Shown here in pieces: positions 50,520-61,800 of a stretch of 64,000 nt of DNA (positions are counted from its first letter, which is position 1; each line of letters begins with the position of its first letter). Under the pieces are notes generated by a model that worked only from the letters and a program-made list of their open reading frames with translations, did not search any database and had not been told where the DNA came from. This DNA comes from Plecoglossus altivelis (Eukaryota; Chordata; Actinopteri; Osmeriformes; Plecoglossidae). The stretch is from positions 11,716,607-11,780,606 of the forward strand of contig BROE01000020.1 of the NCBI GenBank assembly GCA_036571765.1. The letters run 5' to 3'. The position numbers and the translations under genes were made by a program.

Positions 50520-53500
50520 ATTTATTGTCTCTTTTCCTCTCATTTCCCAGTTGTCTCTTAGTGTCACAGAGGAGATGCATATGATCTATTTTGACACTGT
50601 CTTTTCTCTGGAAGACTTCTCTGTGCCCCTGGAGGTGAGTCCTATTGTCATTACGTACTGTTATTACTCTGTCATTGGCTGGTAGTGCATCTGGCTTATA
50701 GCTGTGTTAGACAAATGACCTTTTTTGTAAATGTTTTTAAATAGTCATCCGTTTGAGAAAGGGTTTATGCTACAGCGTATATTTTGATCGCAAGCTAAAT
50801 TGGACTTAAAAGAGCGTGTTGTGTTGTTGCCTCCCACAGACCTGGTCTCTTCCTGTGGTCATCATCTCCAACTCCAGCCAGCAGCAGAGCGCCTGGGCTT
50901 CTGTCCTCTGGTTCAATATGCTGAGCGAAAACCCCAAGGTCAGATAGCATCTGTAGGTCCCAATGACATGTCCTCAAACATTGTCAGAAAGCCAAGATGA
51001 TAATTGTGCTGTGTCTTCTTGACTTTAGAACGTCCTGTTCTTTACGAATTGTCCTGTTGCCTCTTGGCCCAAGTTTGCCGAAATGTTGAGCTGGCAGTTC
51101 CTATCTGCTACAAATCGAGGCCTAAACTCTTCCCAGCTGGACATGCTTGCACAGAAACTGTTTGGTACATAACACCGCCCTCAACATTACCTGGCACAAT
51201 ATTGCTGGCATCACTATATGGGAGTGTTCATCTAAGTATATGCAGAGTACAGTTGTTGAATTATCATTTGTTGAATATTTTTTTGTTACGTCAGGAAAAC
51301 AGAAAAGTTATGATGCATGCACAATCTCGTGGGCCAACTTTTGCAAGGTGAGAACTTAGCTTCTGTGCAATACACATACAAACAACTTTAATACTTGATG
51401 AACAATCCAGTCAGTTTTTAATGCTAACTTACTCTATTGCAGGAGAATGTTCCTAACACAAGCTTCACATTCTGGGTGTGGTTTGATGGGATTCTGGGAA
51501 TGGTGAAGAACCATCTGGAGAACATTTGGAAAGACGGGTACATCTGTTAACTTGCTATGGTTCACTGCCTGCAATCCTTAGAAAGAGTAAAGTGGGCTAA
51601 CATTCAGACTCATCAATACACATGCATACAAGTACACATTTGACCGTTTTTACTTGAATATTTCATGGCATAGTTAAGGAAACGATGTCTTGATTTAATA
51701 GATACTTTAATCCAAAAGACTTGACAGAAGAAATACCTCTTTTGTTGTTCTGTCCTGTACAGCTCCATTATGGGGTTTGTGAGTAAAGGCAAAGAGAAGT
51801 CTCTGTTGAAGAAAAAACAGAGAGGCACTTTCCTCCTGCGCTTCAGTGAGAGCATCAAAGATGGAGGCATCACCTTCTCCTGGGTGGACTACTCCCCTAC
51901 TGGTGAGCATGCTCAGGGTTGTATAGCAGTGGTCAGTACATCTACATTGTATTGTGTAGTTGCCATATTCACAATCAAACATTGTATGTTTAATTACAAA
52001 GGGGCTCCTTATCCACAGGTGAAAGTAAGCCAGTAGACTTGACCAATGAGAGATTGTTTTGAATACACAGGCTCGTCTTGTTTTGAACACTGTTTACAGT
52101 TGCACTAAATCATTAGACAAATGCAACAAATGTGCTAATATCAAATAGCTCCAAGTCCTTTTACTTAGCATGTCAGCTTGATCCAAAGGAACAATTGTCA
52201 TGAAAACAGGCAAGTTACAGCCTACACGCTCAAGATTCCGATAACGGATTGGAAATGTCTTGAATAATCCAAATCATCCACTCGGTTTTGACCCAAATCA
52301 CAAATCTTTTGACAGTGTGTAATTTTATTTCTGTAAATACATGATGCGCAAGTACAGGTTGAATGTCTCTGTTTTCACAGTTCATCCCGATAGCCTAAAT
52401 TGATCAAAAGTAAATGTTATATTCAGATGGCTTTGGTCGAAACATTATTTATCCGTTAGTGACAACTGAAAACTACCAAAGGTTAATATAGTTAATACCA
52501 CCATAGAAACTAGAGGTGTCAAATCCTGTTCACCCTGTTGACCTTGACTGTTCGGCTAAACCACTCAACCTAAAGATCAAAGTGCACCTGATTTCTGCTT
52601 TTTCTTGCAACTAAGCACTACTACTACTATTACTGTGTTGACCATATTGGCGTGTTTGGTTTTGTCACTTCCTCATCCTATTCTCTTGGGATCCTTCGTT
52701 CTTATCAGGGGAGCCAACTGTCCACTCGGTGCAGCCCTTCACCAAGGTAGACCTCAACCAGATTCCATTCCATGAGATCATCAGGAACTTCCAGATCCAG
52801 ATCCCTGAGAATGTTCCTGATAGTCCTTTACTCTACCTCTACCCAAACACTCCCAAAGATGAGGCTTTTGGGAAATATTACACAGAGAAGACTGGAGGTG
52901 AGGATTTGAGGATGAATGGTGATACTGGAAGGGTTCGATATTTTAGTTGTTTTATCATAAATCTGATAAGCAAAGTTATGTGATGAATCTCAAAACTTAT
53001 TCTTTCAGCTAACAATCCATACCTAATATACATGAAAACCAGACTGGTTTTCGTCTCAAGAGAGTAAGTTTTTTTTCTGTTTCTTATTTGTTCAACCTCA
53101 GAATCCAACTGTAATAATCTGTAGTAATTCTTCTACCCCCAGTCCTACTTTTGACAGTGACAGGGCCTACTAGTTGCCTTCAAATCAGAATACATCATCT
53201 CCACTGAAATAGACATGTTCCTCCCTCTGTTTAGTCTTCAGTCAGTTCTGATGCTACTTGTAATGGCTGTTCATCATTGATCATTGTAGGAATACACTGG
53301 GCCCTATGTCGCCGGCCAGTTCAGACATGGCAAATGGCGAAGGCTTTGAACCAGAGTCTGGTGAGTCGTGGCCTCCTAGTCTGAAACCCAATCAAACCAG
53401 TGCATGGGTACTTCCCGTAGTGCCAATGTGGGGCTGCCACTATTTGGTTTCTGGTGCCACTATTTTGGGCTTTCTTTTTTTCCCAAATTGTGTAGATAGT

Positions 53501-54016
53501 GGTCTGGATCTTCATGACAGTCATATCTATTGTACTGCCAAGTCTGCCATCTGGAGTATCATTTTTTACATGAAACCTGGTGATTATTACTAACCAAAGT
53601 ACTGCCTTGTGAGGATAACCCTGTTCGTGGCCAAAACATTTGTCACTACCTTAAATACCCTACTCACTAACAGTAAATACACAAAATAATCAACAAATCA
53701 GTTTTGTTATCATAAAGATTATGGTTAGGGATAGACCTAACCCTTAGGGCCCCTTAGGGATAGACCTAACCCTAACCTACTCTCTGTTCGGTGCCTCTTG
53801 CATGACTGTGAGATGTCTTGCTATGTGTTGTAGCAGACTTGGTTTTGGCTCATTACACGTCATAAAGATTTCTAATCTTCCTTTTGTTCCTATGTCCCAG
53901 AGGATGACCCCCTCTTCTGCACCTGGAATGACAGTAATTCCCAGCAGATAGTGGAAAGTCTGGATTCAGTCTTCAACGAGATCATCATTGACCCCTCTTT
54001 GTTTCTGTCAATCTGA
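46627..54016 (+). CDS. stat2: Signal transducer and activator of transcription 2, 23 coding exons
   Basis: Partner of STAT1 and IRF9 in the type I interferon complex ISGF3. Exons: 46627-46757, 46905-47049, 47319-47414, 47613-47705, 47832-47910, 48657-48724, 48894-49045, 49322-49480, 49627-49716, 49807-49866, 49965-49985, 50148-50241, 50355-50402, 50551-50634, 50840-50938, 51029-51164, 51295-51347, 51443-51537, 51763-51902, 52709-52897, 53009-53063, 53290-53360 and 53901-54016. All phases match, giving 757 residues. N-terminal domain from MALWARLNKLDSVYRQQVDD; coiled coil about 135-310; DNA-binding part with KGTLVLRTNVQFSVKTRLL; SH2 domain with GTFLLRFSES (Arg about 594). The activating Tyr is probably about residue 685 (YMKTRLVFVS beside human YLKHRLIVVS). 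The C-terminal transactivation part is only about 70 residues, acidic (EDDPLFCTW...), much shorter than in human (851 total). Confidence 0.96.
47975..48025. repeat. Probable teleost dispersed-repeat fragment in a stat2 intron
   Basis: The segment around TTTATTTATCCCACTAGGCG and the following AAATTG resembles the conserved 3' tail of common fish LINE/SINE families as I remember them. It sits in the intron after the exon at 47832-47910. Confidence 0.35.
48340..48490. repeat. Degenerate teleost interspersed repeat in the same stat2 intron
   Basis: The run CATCCCATTCCAAAACCATG GGTATTAATATAA, then AACAGCTGTCACTCCTCTGG GAATGCTGTC and GGGGATTTATGCCCAGTCAG, follows the order of a very common teleost repeat (CCATTCCAAAACCATGGG ... 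CACTCTTCTGGGAAGGCT) as I remember it. It is diverged and not coding. Its subfamily is not determined. Confidence 0.5.
49072..49155. repeat. (CA)n microsatellite, intronic
   Basis: About 40 CA units with one TA interruption, starting only some 27 bases after the donor of the stat2 exon that ends at 49045. Confidence 0.95.
50487..50518. repeat. (GT)n microsatellite, intronic
   Basis: About 14 GT units in the stat2 intron just before the exon at 50551. Confidence 0.9.
53724..53776. repeat. Short duplication with telomere-like TTAGGG/CCCTAA words
   Basis: The 20-base unit TTAGGGATAGACCTAACCCT occurs twice, about 30 bases apart, in the last stat2 intron, followed by further CCCTAA. Each unit pairs TTAGGG with CCTAACCC, so it is also a partial inverted repeat. 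Confidence 0.7.
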
Positions 54017-55360
54017 ACAATTTGCAGTAGTTTCCAGATTCTTGCACTGCCTGGTTTCACTTGCACACACCTGCAATCCTGTGGAAGTACCTATCTATCT
54101 CTCTACCTATCAAACCCTATAGACCAGAACCCCTCAACTGACCATGTTTAACCAAACTACTTGAAGTCATTTTTACATATTCAGAATGTGTTTTTCCCAG
54201 AAAGCTAATTATATCGGTGCATACAGTTTAACTTGGAGCCCGCTAGTTAGACTAGAAACTAATCAAGACAATAATAGTCTTCATGAGAATACTTCTCTTC
54301 TTCCAAGTATCTGAAAAGGAAAAAATGGTGTTCCAGTTCCACAAACAAGAGCAGCGCTCATCTCATCAAACCCCAACCCTTAAGACAGTAGATTAAAGTC
54401 AATGTGGTATTTATCTTTGTTAATTTGCACTAGTGGCTGAAAGGTCTCGGGGACACTTTATTCCATGTGATGGATTTGTGCAGTTTGAACATTTCAAATG
54501 CTGATTTTTACAGGGTGGTTTTGTCACTGCTTGTCAACCATAGTTGTCTCAATTAGTACCTGAACTCGGTTTCAGTCTTACTTTAGCCAGGCAATAATGT
54601 ACTTCAATTTGTAATGATAATCATATGTCTGTGCTGACAAGTAAGTCTCTTACATGTGTAGAAGTGGTGGCTTGGTGTGACGTTGCCTCAAGCTTGCAAT
54701 AAATCTAATTTCTCCATTTCTGCGTGTTAGAAAACCGTCGAGTAACATCTGATGTACTTATACTCGTGCTGAGCATTTTTGTGAATGATGTCAATTCACT
54801 CATTGCCTGTTATTCACCATGATCTGTTTCTCAATCTCGTGCATTCAAAGCATGTCTAAACTTGCGCCTTGTAACAGACCCACAACTTCCTCTATGAGGA
54901 GATCAGACCATTGTTGCGTAAAAAGAGACGATCCCAGATGCAGGAAATATGGTAATAATACCCTGTCACAAATGTGGACACATTAGCTGTGTTGGAGCCT
55001 TGATATTTCATGAGACTTGAGATATATAAAAAATAAAATGTTTAATGGTATTCATAAACAGGATAAGTCATGAATCAGGCGTGGATTAGAATCAGCAAAG
55101 TGTGACAGCTTCCCTTATGTCTTTTTGAGGCTGTACCACTCCTAAAGTGGTGGCGCACTAAGTTCTGATTTAAAGCTGCCTTCAAGTTTATGACTACACA
55201 GCACATTATTTATGATACTTGTCACTGCCTGACGTCATTGAAATGAGGATATGGAACAACAAATAACTTTCGTTTCAGAGCTGGGAAGGTGAGGTTAATT
55301 TGACTAACCTCTGGAGGTTACCTACATTACATAAGCTGGAACAGGCTACATAGGATGTGG
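54017..55360. other. Convergent 3' region of stat2 and gpr84
   Basis: stat2 3' UTR runs from 54017, probably to the AATAAA at 54698-54703. The remainder up to 55360 is spacer and the 3' UTR of gpr84 on the other strand. I see no coding signal. Confidence 0.55.
54698..54703 (+). terminator. Probable stat2 polyadenylation signal
   Basis: AATAAA about 680 bases after the stat2 stop codon, followed by T-rich sequence. Confidence 0.6.
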
Positions 55361-56620
55361 CTAGTGTGTGCAGAGACGTCTGAGAGGGCTGGTAGCCCTG
55401 CTAAGCAGAGCTTTGTAGGCCTGCCCAAACTGACGGTTCATAGCAGCGTAGAGGATGGGGTTGATGCAGCTGTTCAGCCAGGTCAGGTTGGCACAGAACA
55501 TGTGGAGGGCCTGTGGGGCTCGGTTCCGCTTGTCAGCGATGTTCAGCAGCAGAAAAGGAACAAAACAGAAAACAAAACAAAGAAACACAGTGAAACACAT
55601 CCGGGTCACCCGTTTGAACTCTCCATCCTCTTCTGAAGACGAGGGGGGCTGGACAGCAGATGGAGTTGGTGCAGCCGTGCTGGCTGGGGGTGGGGCAGGG
55701 GTAGGGGCAGGGGCGAGGGCAGGGGGGGGCTCCTCACCCCCAAGAGGGTTAGCAGAATGTGATGCACGAGCAGAGCCCTGGGTAGTAGTGTGAGAGGAGG
55801 AGACTATCCCAGCATGCTCCTCCTGTCTGTCACCACACCTGTTCTGGGCTAGTTCCCCCTGGCTGCTGATCTCACAGCTATGTGTGGCCACCCCACTCCC
55901 GACACCACTGTCCCCTTCTGTCCCCTGGGCCTCCTTGAGGGGAAGCTTCTTCCTGGATGAGCGGCGACTGAACCTGTACTTAACCAGTGCTTTAGCTGCC
56001 ACCCGGACTCGCCTGTAGATCAGCAGGTAGAAGAAGCCTACACAGCCCAGACCGATGAAGAAGTAGAAAAAAAGCAATATCGTGGTGTAAGGACGTCCTC
56101 TAGTGCGGTGGAAACTGCAGGTGCACACCTGCGGGGCAAACACGTAGACGGACCAGAGGGGGCCAAAGCTGGCCAAGCCCAGGGCCCAGGTGGAGGGGAG
56201 AAGAAGAGCAAGGCCTCGTCTGGAGAAGATGCGTTCGAACACGGGCCTTCTAGCAACCAGCAGGTAGCGGCTCACTGCGATCAGACACAGAGTGAGGATG
56301 GAGACGGAGTTTGAGAGGAAGAGGAGAAGGCCAAAGATCCTGCACCACAAAGCGCCACCCCTCCAGCGGAGGTGCAGGTAGGAGTCGATGGAGACAGGCT
56401 GTAGCACGGTACAGTACAGGATGTCAGCCACTGCCAGGTTGACGATCAACACGTTAAAGCGAGTCCTTAGTCGAGAGTCTGTGGCGAAGACTAGGATCGT
56501 CAGTATGTTGCCCAATGTGCCGACAACTGACACAAAGGACCCCCACAGCACGCCAAAGTAGCGGTAGCCCTCCACTGAGGGATTATAACAGGAGAACGAG
56601 TCATTTGTAATGTTTTGCAT
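55361..56620 (-). CDS. gpr84: G protein-coupled receptor 84 (medium-chain fatty-acid receptor), single coding exon
   Basis: Rhodopsin-family receptor of myeloid cells; in mammals it couples to Gi and responds to medium-chain and hydroxy fatty acids. The frame codes for 419 residues (human 396). The start is the Met of MQNITNDSFSCY, which lines up with human MWNSSDANFSCY and carries N-glycosylation sites; the open frame upstream has no ATG, and a splice acceptor (TTTTGTAG) at about 56648 marks a 5' UTR intron. Seen: TM1 GTLGNILTILV, TM2 NLAVADILYCT, Cys before TM3 (LWCRIFG), SRY in place of DRY, ECL2 VCTCSFHRTRGRPYTT with the conserved Arg-Gly-Arg-Pro, TM6 MCFTVFLCFVFCFVPFLLLN and NPILYAAMNRQF in TM7. 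The third intracellular loop is long, with a Pro/Ala-rich stretch (PAPTPAPPP). Human GPR84 also lies near ZNF385A. Confidence 0.96.
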   Translation of the reverse strand: MQNITNDSFSCYNPSVEGYRYFGVLWGSFVSVVGTLGNILTILVFATDSRLRTRFNVLIVNLAVADILYCTVLQPVSIDSYLHLRWRGGALWCRIFGLLLFLSNSVSILTLCLIAVSRYLLVARRPVFERIFSRRGLALLLPSTWALGLASFGPLWSVYVFAPQVCTCSFHRTRGRPYTTILLFFYFFIGLGCVGFFYLLIYRRVRVAAKALVKYRFSRRSSRKKLPLKEAQGTEGDSGVGSGVATHSCEISSQGELAQNRCGDRQEEHAGIVSSSHTTTQGSARASHSANPLGGEEPPPALAPAPTPAPPPASTAAPTPSAVQPPSSSEEDGEFKRVTRMCFTVFLCFVFCFVPFLLLNIADKRNRAPQALHMFCANLTWLNSCINPILYAAMNRQFGQAYKALLSRATSPLRRLCTH

Positions 56621-59325
56621 TTTCTGCGCGAAGGTCCGGGCATCCAACTACAAAAGTACAGAGCAAGTTATCATCAGTGGTCTTCAGAGGGAAGCATAGT
56701 TATGCATCTACTTGTTCCCCTTTTCACTTACAGCTTGTGACCAAAACAAGGAACATCTAAAATGACCACCTCACCATTATCTTACTGAAAAAGACAAGTC
56801 CTTGGTCTATAGGAGTATAGGTCTAAGTCATATCCTATCGGGCAAACCCACAAGTGGATATATTGCAATAGGCCCACTCTTAACAGGCTGCTACTAACCC
56901 TTCATACTGTCACTGTCCAATGCAGATTGATGTGAAAACAAAACAAGAACTATATAAATACAACAGTAGTAAACCACAGTGTACAGTACTAACCCATTGG
57001 GTCACTGTTGGGTCACGCTCATTTAAAGCATAGTAAAAACCTGTGTCTAAACAGAGCAGCCAGAGGAGTACATTTGTACCTGATCGTGGATGTATATCAC
57101 ATTTGTGTTTGATGAAGGTGCTAGTAAGTTGTAGCTTCCTGTGGCTTCAGGCTGACGAGGTTTAGCCTGTGTTGGGTCTTGATTGTATGACGTCTTCTTG
57201 AGTTCTGTCTTGATTGGCAAGAAAGACCCTTTGTGTTCTTTCTGTTGAATTGAATGTTCTTTGATCTGAGCTTGATTGGTCTGTGTGCACTTCCTTATGT
57301 ATAGTAGGTCATGTTCGTGCTGGTTCCTTTTCTGCTGACGTGATCAGGGCTTCACATCTCTTCTTCGTGTGACGCAAAACAAGTGGGGTTTTATGAATTG
57401 CTCAAAAGTTGCATTCCAACGGAACAACTTTAGCAACAGGAATTGATCTGATGCAAGAAAACTAGTGTCAGCTTTGCCAAAATGTCCTCACCCCGTTCAA
57501 CCTGATTAGTCATTAAAAAAAATCATAATAAATATTTTATTTTCTGTTTATTTACTCTACAGTAAGAATTCTCCAGAGATTCTTGCTTTTACTCACATTG
57601 CTATAACAATCTATATTTACAATAATGATTCAACACAGATCTTCTAAATAACATTTAATACATTTATAGACATATAATTCAGCTCTTTATTGCAAGGACA
57701 AGATAGCAGAGAGTGCTATGAGTATTGCTAAAATCCCCCACAATACCCTTTTATTGTATGACATAACAGTTGAATGATAGCAGGCTTCTTCCAGAGCTCA
57801 GACCAAGTCAACAGAACCAGTTATAAACTACGATGAATGGAAATGTCATGGTTTTCTGTATTATTCAGTGACAACGATCATCATAATATTGCATATGACT
57901 TTCATGACAGAAAGGCAGCTCCAGATATCGGGTTATTCTCACTATCACCTGACCTCTGCATTATTCCTCTATACACATCCAGGCAACTTCCCCTCAGAGA
58001 GTTTTTCGTTGGCAGCACAGTTTCAAACTGAACTGTTAGGGAGGTCCTGAACCATCCATTAGGTAGGGAAACCCTGTGCAATTTGTGTTCTCCACCACCC
58101 CAACAACCACCTTGGAGACCCCCCAAGACCTCACGCCATCTGAACACTGATGCCACCATCCCCAAGCTCGTGAGGTCATTTAGTAAAAATGTATATTCGT
58201 TAATTCAACTCGACAACGGCTGCCTTTAAGTTGCCCACCTAAAATCATATGAGATTTCACAGCGTGCAAATAATATTTAAGACAAAAAGAATCCCTCTGG
58301 TTTGGATTGTACAGTGAAACTTGAAAAGTTGTTTGTAATGATACCATAGATGTGAAAAACGGAAAGAGGGTTGATATTTAGGAAGATCTCAAGTTCATTT
58401 AACAGTTGTAGCCTTGTTGTACTTTTTCTCTGTGCTTTATCTGTTTTGTGAACATCAAAATGACACAAAGCAAATCATCTGTAGCTATTCCTACTGTATT
58501 GATAGATGATATTTGAGGAATGCTGAAAGAAACCAAGAGACTCCTCAAAACTGTGACACACCAGCCAATCAGAAGACCTTAGTGCATTCACCTTCAGTAG
58601 CAGTTATGAGACTATTTTTTGCTCGCTCCTTTCATAAAAATGTTTGTCCCTCTCTTCCTCCATGGAGGGGAATATAGACTAACATCTATCATCCACAATA
58701 CTAGGCTATAGGAACAAAAAGCACAGAGTACCTTGTGTCTGAATCTGTAGAACATACAGCTAATCTAGGACCTGTAACAACAGTGTAAATATTGGTTTTT
58801 GCCACGCACATAGGGTTAAGCTCTAATGGGATTTAACTTTGCCATGTGGTATGAAGGTTCAACTAACTGAGCTACTTTTACAATCCCAACTACTGATTGT
58901 GTTTGTGGTGAATGCTGGTTTTTGTCTGAGCCCTATTACATGACTAAAGACATGAACAGGAATGACATCATAGGAGCATTTGCTGTCTCATCCATGGTAC
59001 AATGCTTTAGCGAGACATTTGATCAATGTGGTTGCTACAGGACATATATGGTCTGAGAGTCAACCACAAATGGGAAGAGGAACACAGAAAGTCCACCATT
59101 AAGCAAGCTCCTTCCTCTTCAGCAGCAGACAGTCCACCTATGATTCTGTGTCAAATGATGCTTCCCAAGTTTTAGAAGGTGAAAGGGTGATCCGGAATTG
59201 AGAAAGAGGAAGTGGTCTCTTACCCCATAAATTATTTTTGTTTGCAGTAAATGTTTTGATTTTCATGTGTTTCCCTGTTTACTTCACAGTGTGCTTGTTC
59301 CTGACTGGTCCCGGTCCCTCTACCA
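56621..59325. other. gpr84 5' region and znf385a 3' UTR
   Basis: Both genes are on the minus strand in tandem. TTTATT sequences (AATAAA on the minus strand) at 57547-57552 and 57686-57691 are candidate znf385a polyadenylation signals, which would give a 3' UTR of about 1.6-1.8 kb. The gpr84 promoter and first non-coding exon should lie between about 56650 and 57540. I see no coding signal. Confidence 0.5.
57686..57691 (-). terminator. Possible znf385a polyadenylation signal
   Basis: AATAAA on the minus strand about 1.64 kb downstream of the znf385a stop codon. A second copy lies at 57547-57552. Confidence 0.4.
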
Positions 59326-59621
59326 TCAGTAAGGGGTGAAGAGGATTGGCCCGTGGGTGGTGCGAATGGGCCCGGGGGCGGGCCTTAGCAGGCTCAGGTG
59401 TGTTCCCTGTAGGAGGTGGTGGTGGGGATGATGATGAGGGGCAGGAACGGGGGCACGCAAAGCCATCTGATTGGAGGAGGCCACAGCTGCCATTGCTGCG
59501 GCAACAGCCAGAGGGTTAGGCAACAGTCCTGCACCCAGAGTTTTTGGAAGGTCCTTTGAAAAAGCTAAGGAAGACTATTGAAGGAGAAGGGAATGATAAA
59601 GTGTGTGAGAGAGAGAGTGAG

Positions 59622-59663
<42 letters not shown>

Positions 59664-59669
59664 TGAGAC

Positions 59670-59708
<39 letters not shown>

Positions 59709-61800
59709 TTAGAGAGTAATAGAAGACAAAGTATAAAGGTTAGACTTGTTCTGTCTTTTGATACATTATACTAGAGCCTTACTACGAGCATCTGTAATAA
59801 TGTACAGTGCAAACTGAAAACTACGATGGTGGAGCAACATGAATCACAAAGAGCTGAGTTTGTACCACAAAGTCTGTTCGCTTCTTGTGCCGACTGAGGA
59901 GAGGGTTGGGCTTTCCTGCAACGCCATCCCGATGCCGTCTGCTGGAGATATGCTGAGGGGACAGACAGACGTGGAGATTCACACCGCCTCTCATGTCATG
60001 TGCTTCGTGCCTACATACAGTGGTCATCATATGATACACCATACAAAGCTGCAGGTGCTCACCTGCTTGAGCTGGAGCTCAGAGTTGACCCTCACGTTAC
60101 AGATCTCACAGTGGAAGGTGCGTTCCTGAGTGTTAGGGTCTGTGGGGAGACCCCCTCCCTGCTCTGGGCTGAGTTTAAGACCTAGTCTGGGATAGGCCTT
60201 GATGGGACCCAGCCCACTTCTGGCCTCCAGGATGGTTTTGTGTTTGGTTCCTGGGACCCCGAAAGACACAGATTAATATATAGTGTCTGCTTGTTTAATC
60301 AGTGCAATCAGTCGCACTGTTCATATTGTTTATATGTGGTAATATACGCTATTGTGTTCTTTTTATACATGTTTAACAATATCTGACCGTATAAAAGATT
60401 AATGTAATGCAGTGTGAGCAGTAAACACATACAATGACCATGAGGCATAGTTACTTTGGTCTGCCACTAGAGAGCGCTATCTCACAGGCAGCAGCTGTTT
60501 TCATGTCTCTCAACTTTACTCATCATGTGTTCATGCTTATTTGAATCAGACAAACCTAAATTAACACCACTATTTTAACATCGTTACATTCTACTCTTGT
60601 AATTCTTCCATCCATGGCCAAAGGCCATATTTACCTTTATTGTGTGCCTCCAACTGGGACAGGGAGTTGACTGCTACTTTACACAGGGAGCAGTAGAGCA
60701 GCTTCTTGGCTTTGTCCTCTTCAGACTCCCCTGAGGGGCTGGGGGCTGGGGAGGGGGCATCCAGGCTGCCTGGCCCAGCTGGGTCCACAGAGAGGACACT
60801 GGCACCTGGAGATGGGGTGCAGCACATCGGGGTACTACCCTGCAGCAGGGGGGATCTGACGGAGAGCAAGGGTGCCTCTGCAGGGGTTGCTGGGACCTGG
60901 GAGGTGAGGAGTGGGCTTGGAGTCATGGGTGACCCATTTGAATTGGGGTGGGACAGGACATCATCTGCGATTGCAGAGGAGGGATGAAAAGAGCACATTA
61001 TTACCTTTTCTAGTATTACTACAAGTGGATTGCGTTGAGCACAATAAAGTGATAGTGATGCTTGTGACCCTGCTGATTGGATTGCTGCTTGTGCAGCAGT
61101 GCTGCTCCCCTGGTATGTAAGCTCTGAGCGGACTTCAAGACATTCTGAGGCTGATAAAACCTTCATCCCAAAAGGGACATTTCAGAATGAACATAATGTA
61201 GATCTGCAGATATGTCGAAAATGTGCTGTATAGGTGAGGATTTCCTGGCAAAGAAAAGTTTCTATTTTTGTCTTCAACCAGGCCTGTACTAAACATGTCC
61301 TCAATCTATGCCATGTCCGTCCTGTCTGTGGTGGGTCAGCTGGAGCTGTTATGTCTCAGCTTCTCCTTCTCCCCCCCCTTCTCCCACTCCCCCCCCCCCC
61401 CCCCCCCTCCGGAGAAGCCAGTCCTGATGACTGTGGCCTCCAGCAGGAAGCTGATCCTCATCACTGCTGACAGAGGCGTCTCTAGGCAGACATCGACTAA
61501 CGCTCCTGTCTGTCCCCTTTTGACCTCTGACACTACAGCTGTACACACGTGTGAAATGGGTGTCAGCGGATTTCATGGCAGAATGTGTGTTATGAGTGTG
61601 GGATACACAAATATGGACAAGCGCTCCTTACCCTGCTTGTTGCTAGGATCAGGCTCTGGGGTGGAAGGTGATGGTCTCGGGGGAGAGGGAGAGGCAGTGG
61701 GGGGAGGGGGCTGCTTGTCTCCTTCCAGGGGCCGAGTTTTGGAGGTCTCAATGCCCTTCACTCTTCGGGCATGGCGATTACCCTTATAGTGGGCCTCTGC
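59326..61800 (-). CDS. znf385a: Zinc finger protein 385A, 3' half (N-terminal exons beyond the window)
   Basis: Double-stranded RNA/DNA-binding protein with matrin/U1-type C2H2 fingers; mammalian ZNF385A (HZF) binds mRNA and modulates p53. Minus-strand exons: 61632-61800, 60635-60964, 60063-60250, about 59866-59952 and 59326-59564. The first begins with AEAHYKGNRHARRVKGIE, the second half of finger 1, so its CNIC half lies past base 64000. Finger 2 is CSLCKVAVNSLSQLEAH, then KGTKH across a splice; finger 3 is CEICNVRVNSELQLKQ joined to HISSRRHRDGVAGKPNPLLS. The C-terminus LLPNPLAVAAAMAAVA ... PGPIRTTHGPILFTPY matches human closely. The donor of the HISSRRH exon is unresolved: the visible donors end at phase 0, while the last exon begins at phase 1, so a small exon or another donor is missing. 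The linker exon (60635-60964) is rich in Pro and Ser. Confidence 0.92.
59608..59708. repeat. (GA)n simple repeat, intronic
   Basis: About 100 bases of GAGA with few interruptions in the last znf385a intron. On the transcribed minus strand it is a CT tract upstream of the final exon's acceptor. Confidence 0.92.
61375..61409. repeat. Poly-C tract
   Basis: A run of about 18 C bases preceded by CCCCCCCTTCTCCCACTC, in a znf385a intron. Homopolymers of this length are prone to length errors in assemblies. Confidence 0.85.

Noticed and set aside
56621..56647. Nine extra N-terminal codons of gpr84
   Set aside because: They begin with TTG; the only in-frame ATG is at 56620, and a splice acceptor lies just upstream.
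60706..60987. 93-codon + strand frame opposite znf385a
   Set aside because: Antisense shadow of the Pro/Ser-rich znf385a exon 60635-60964.
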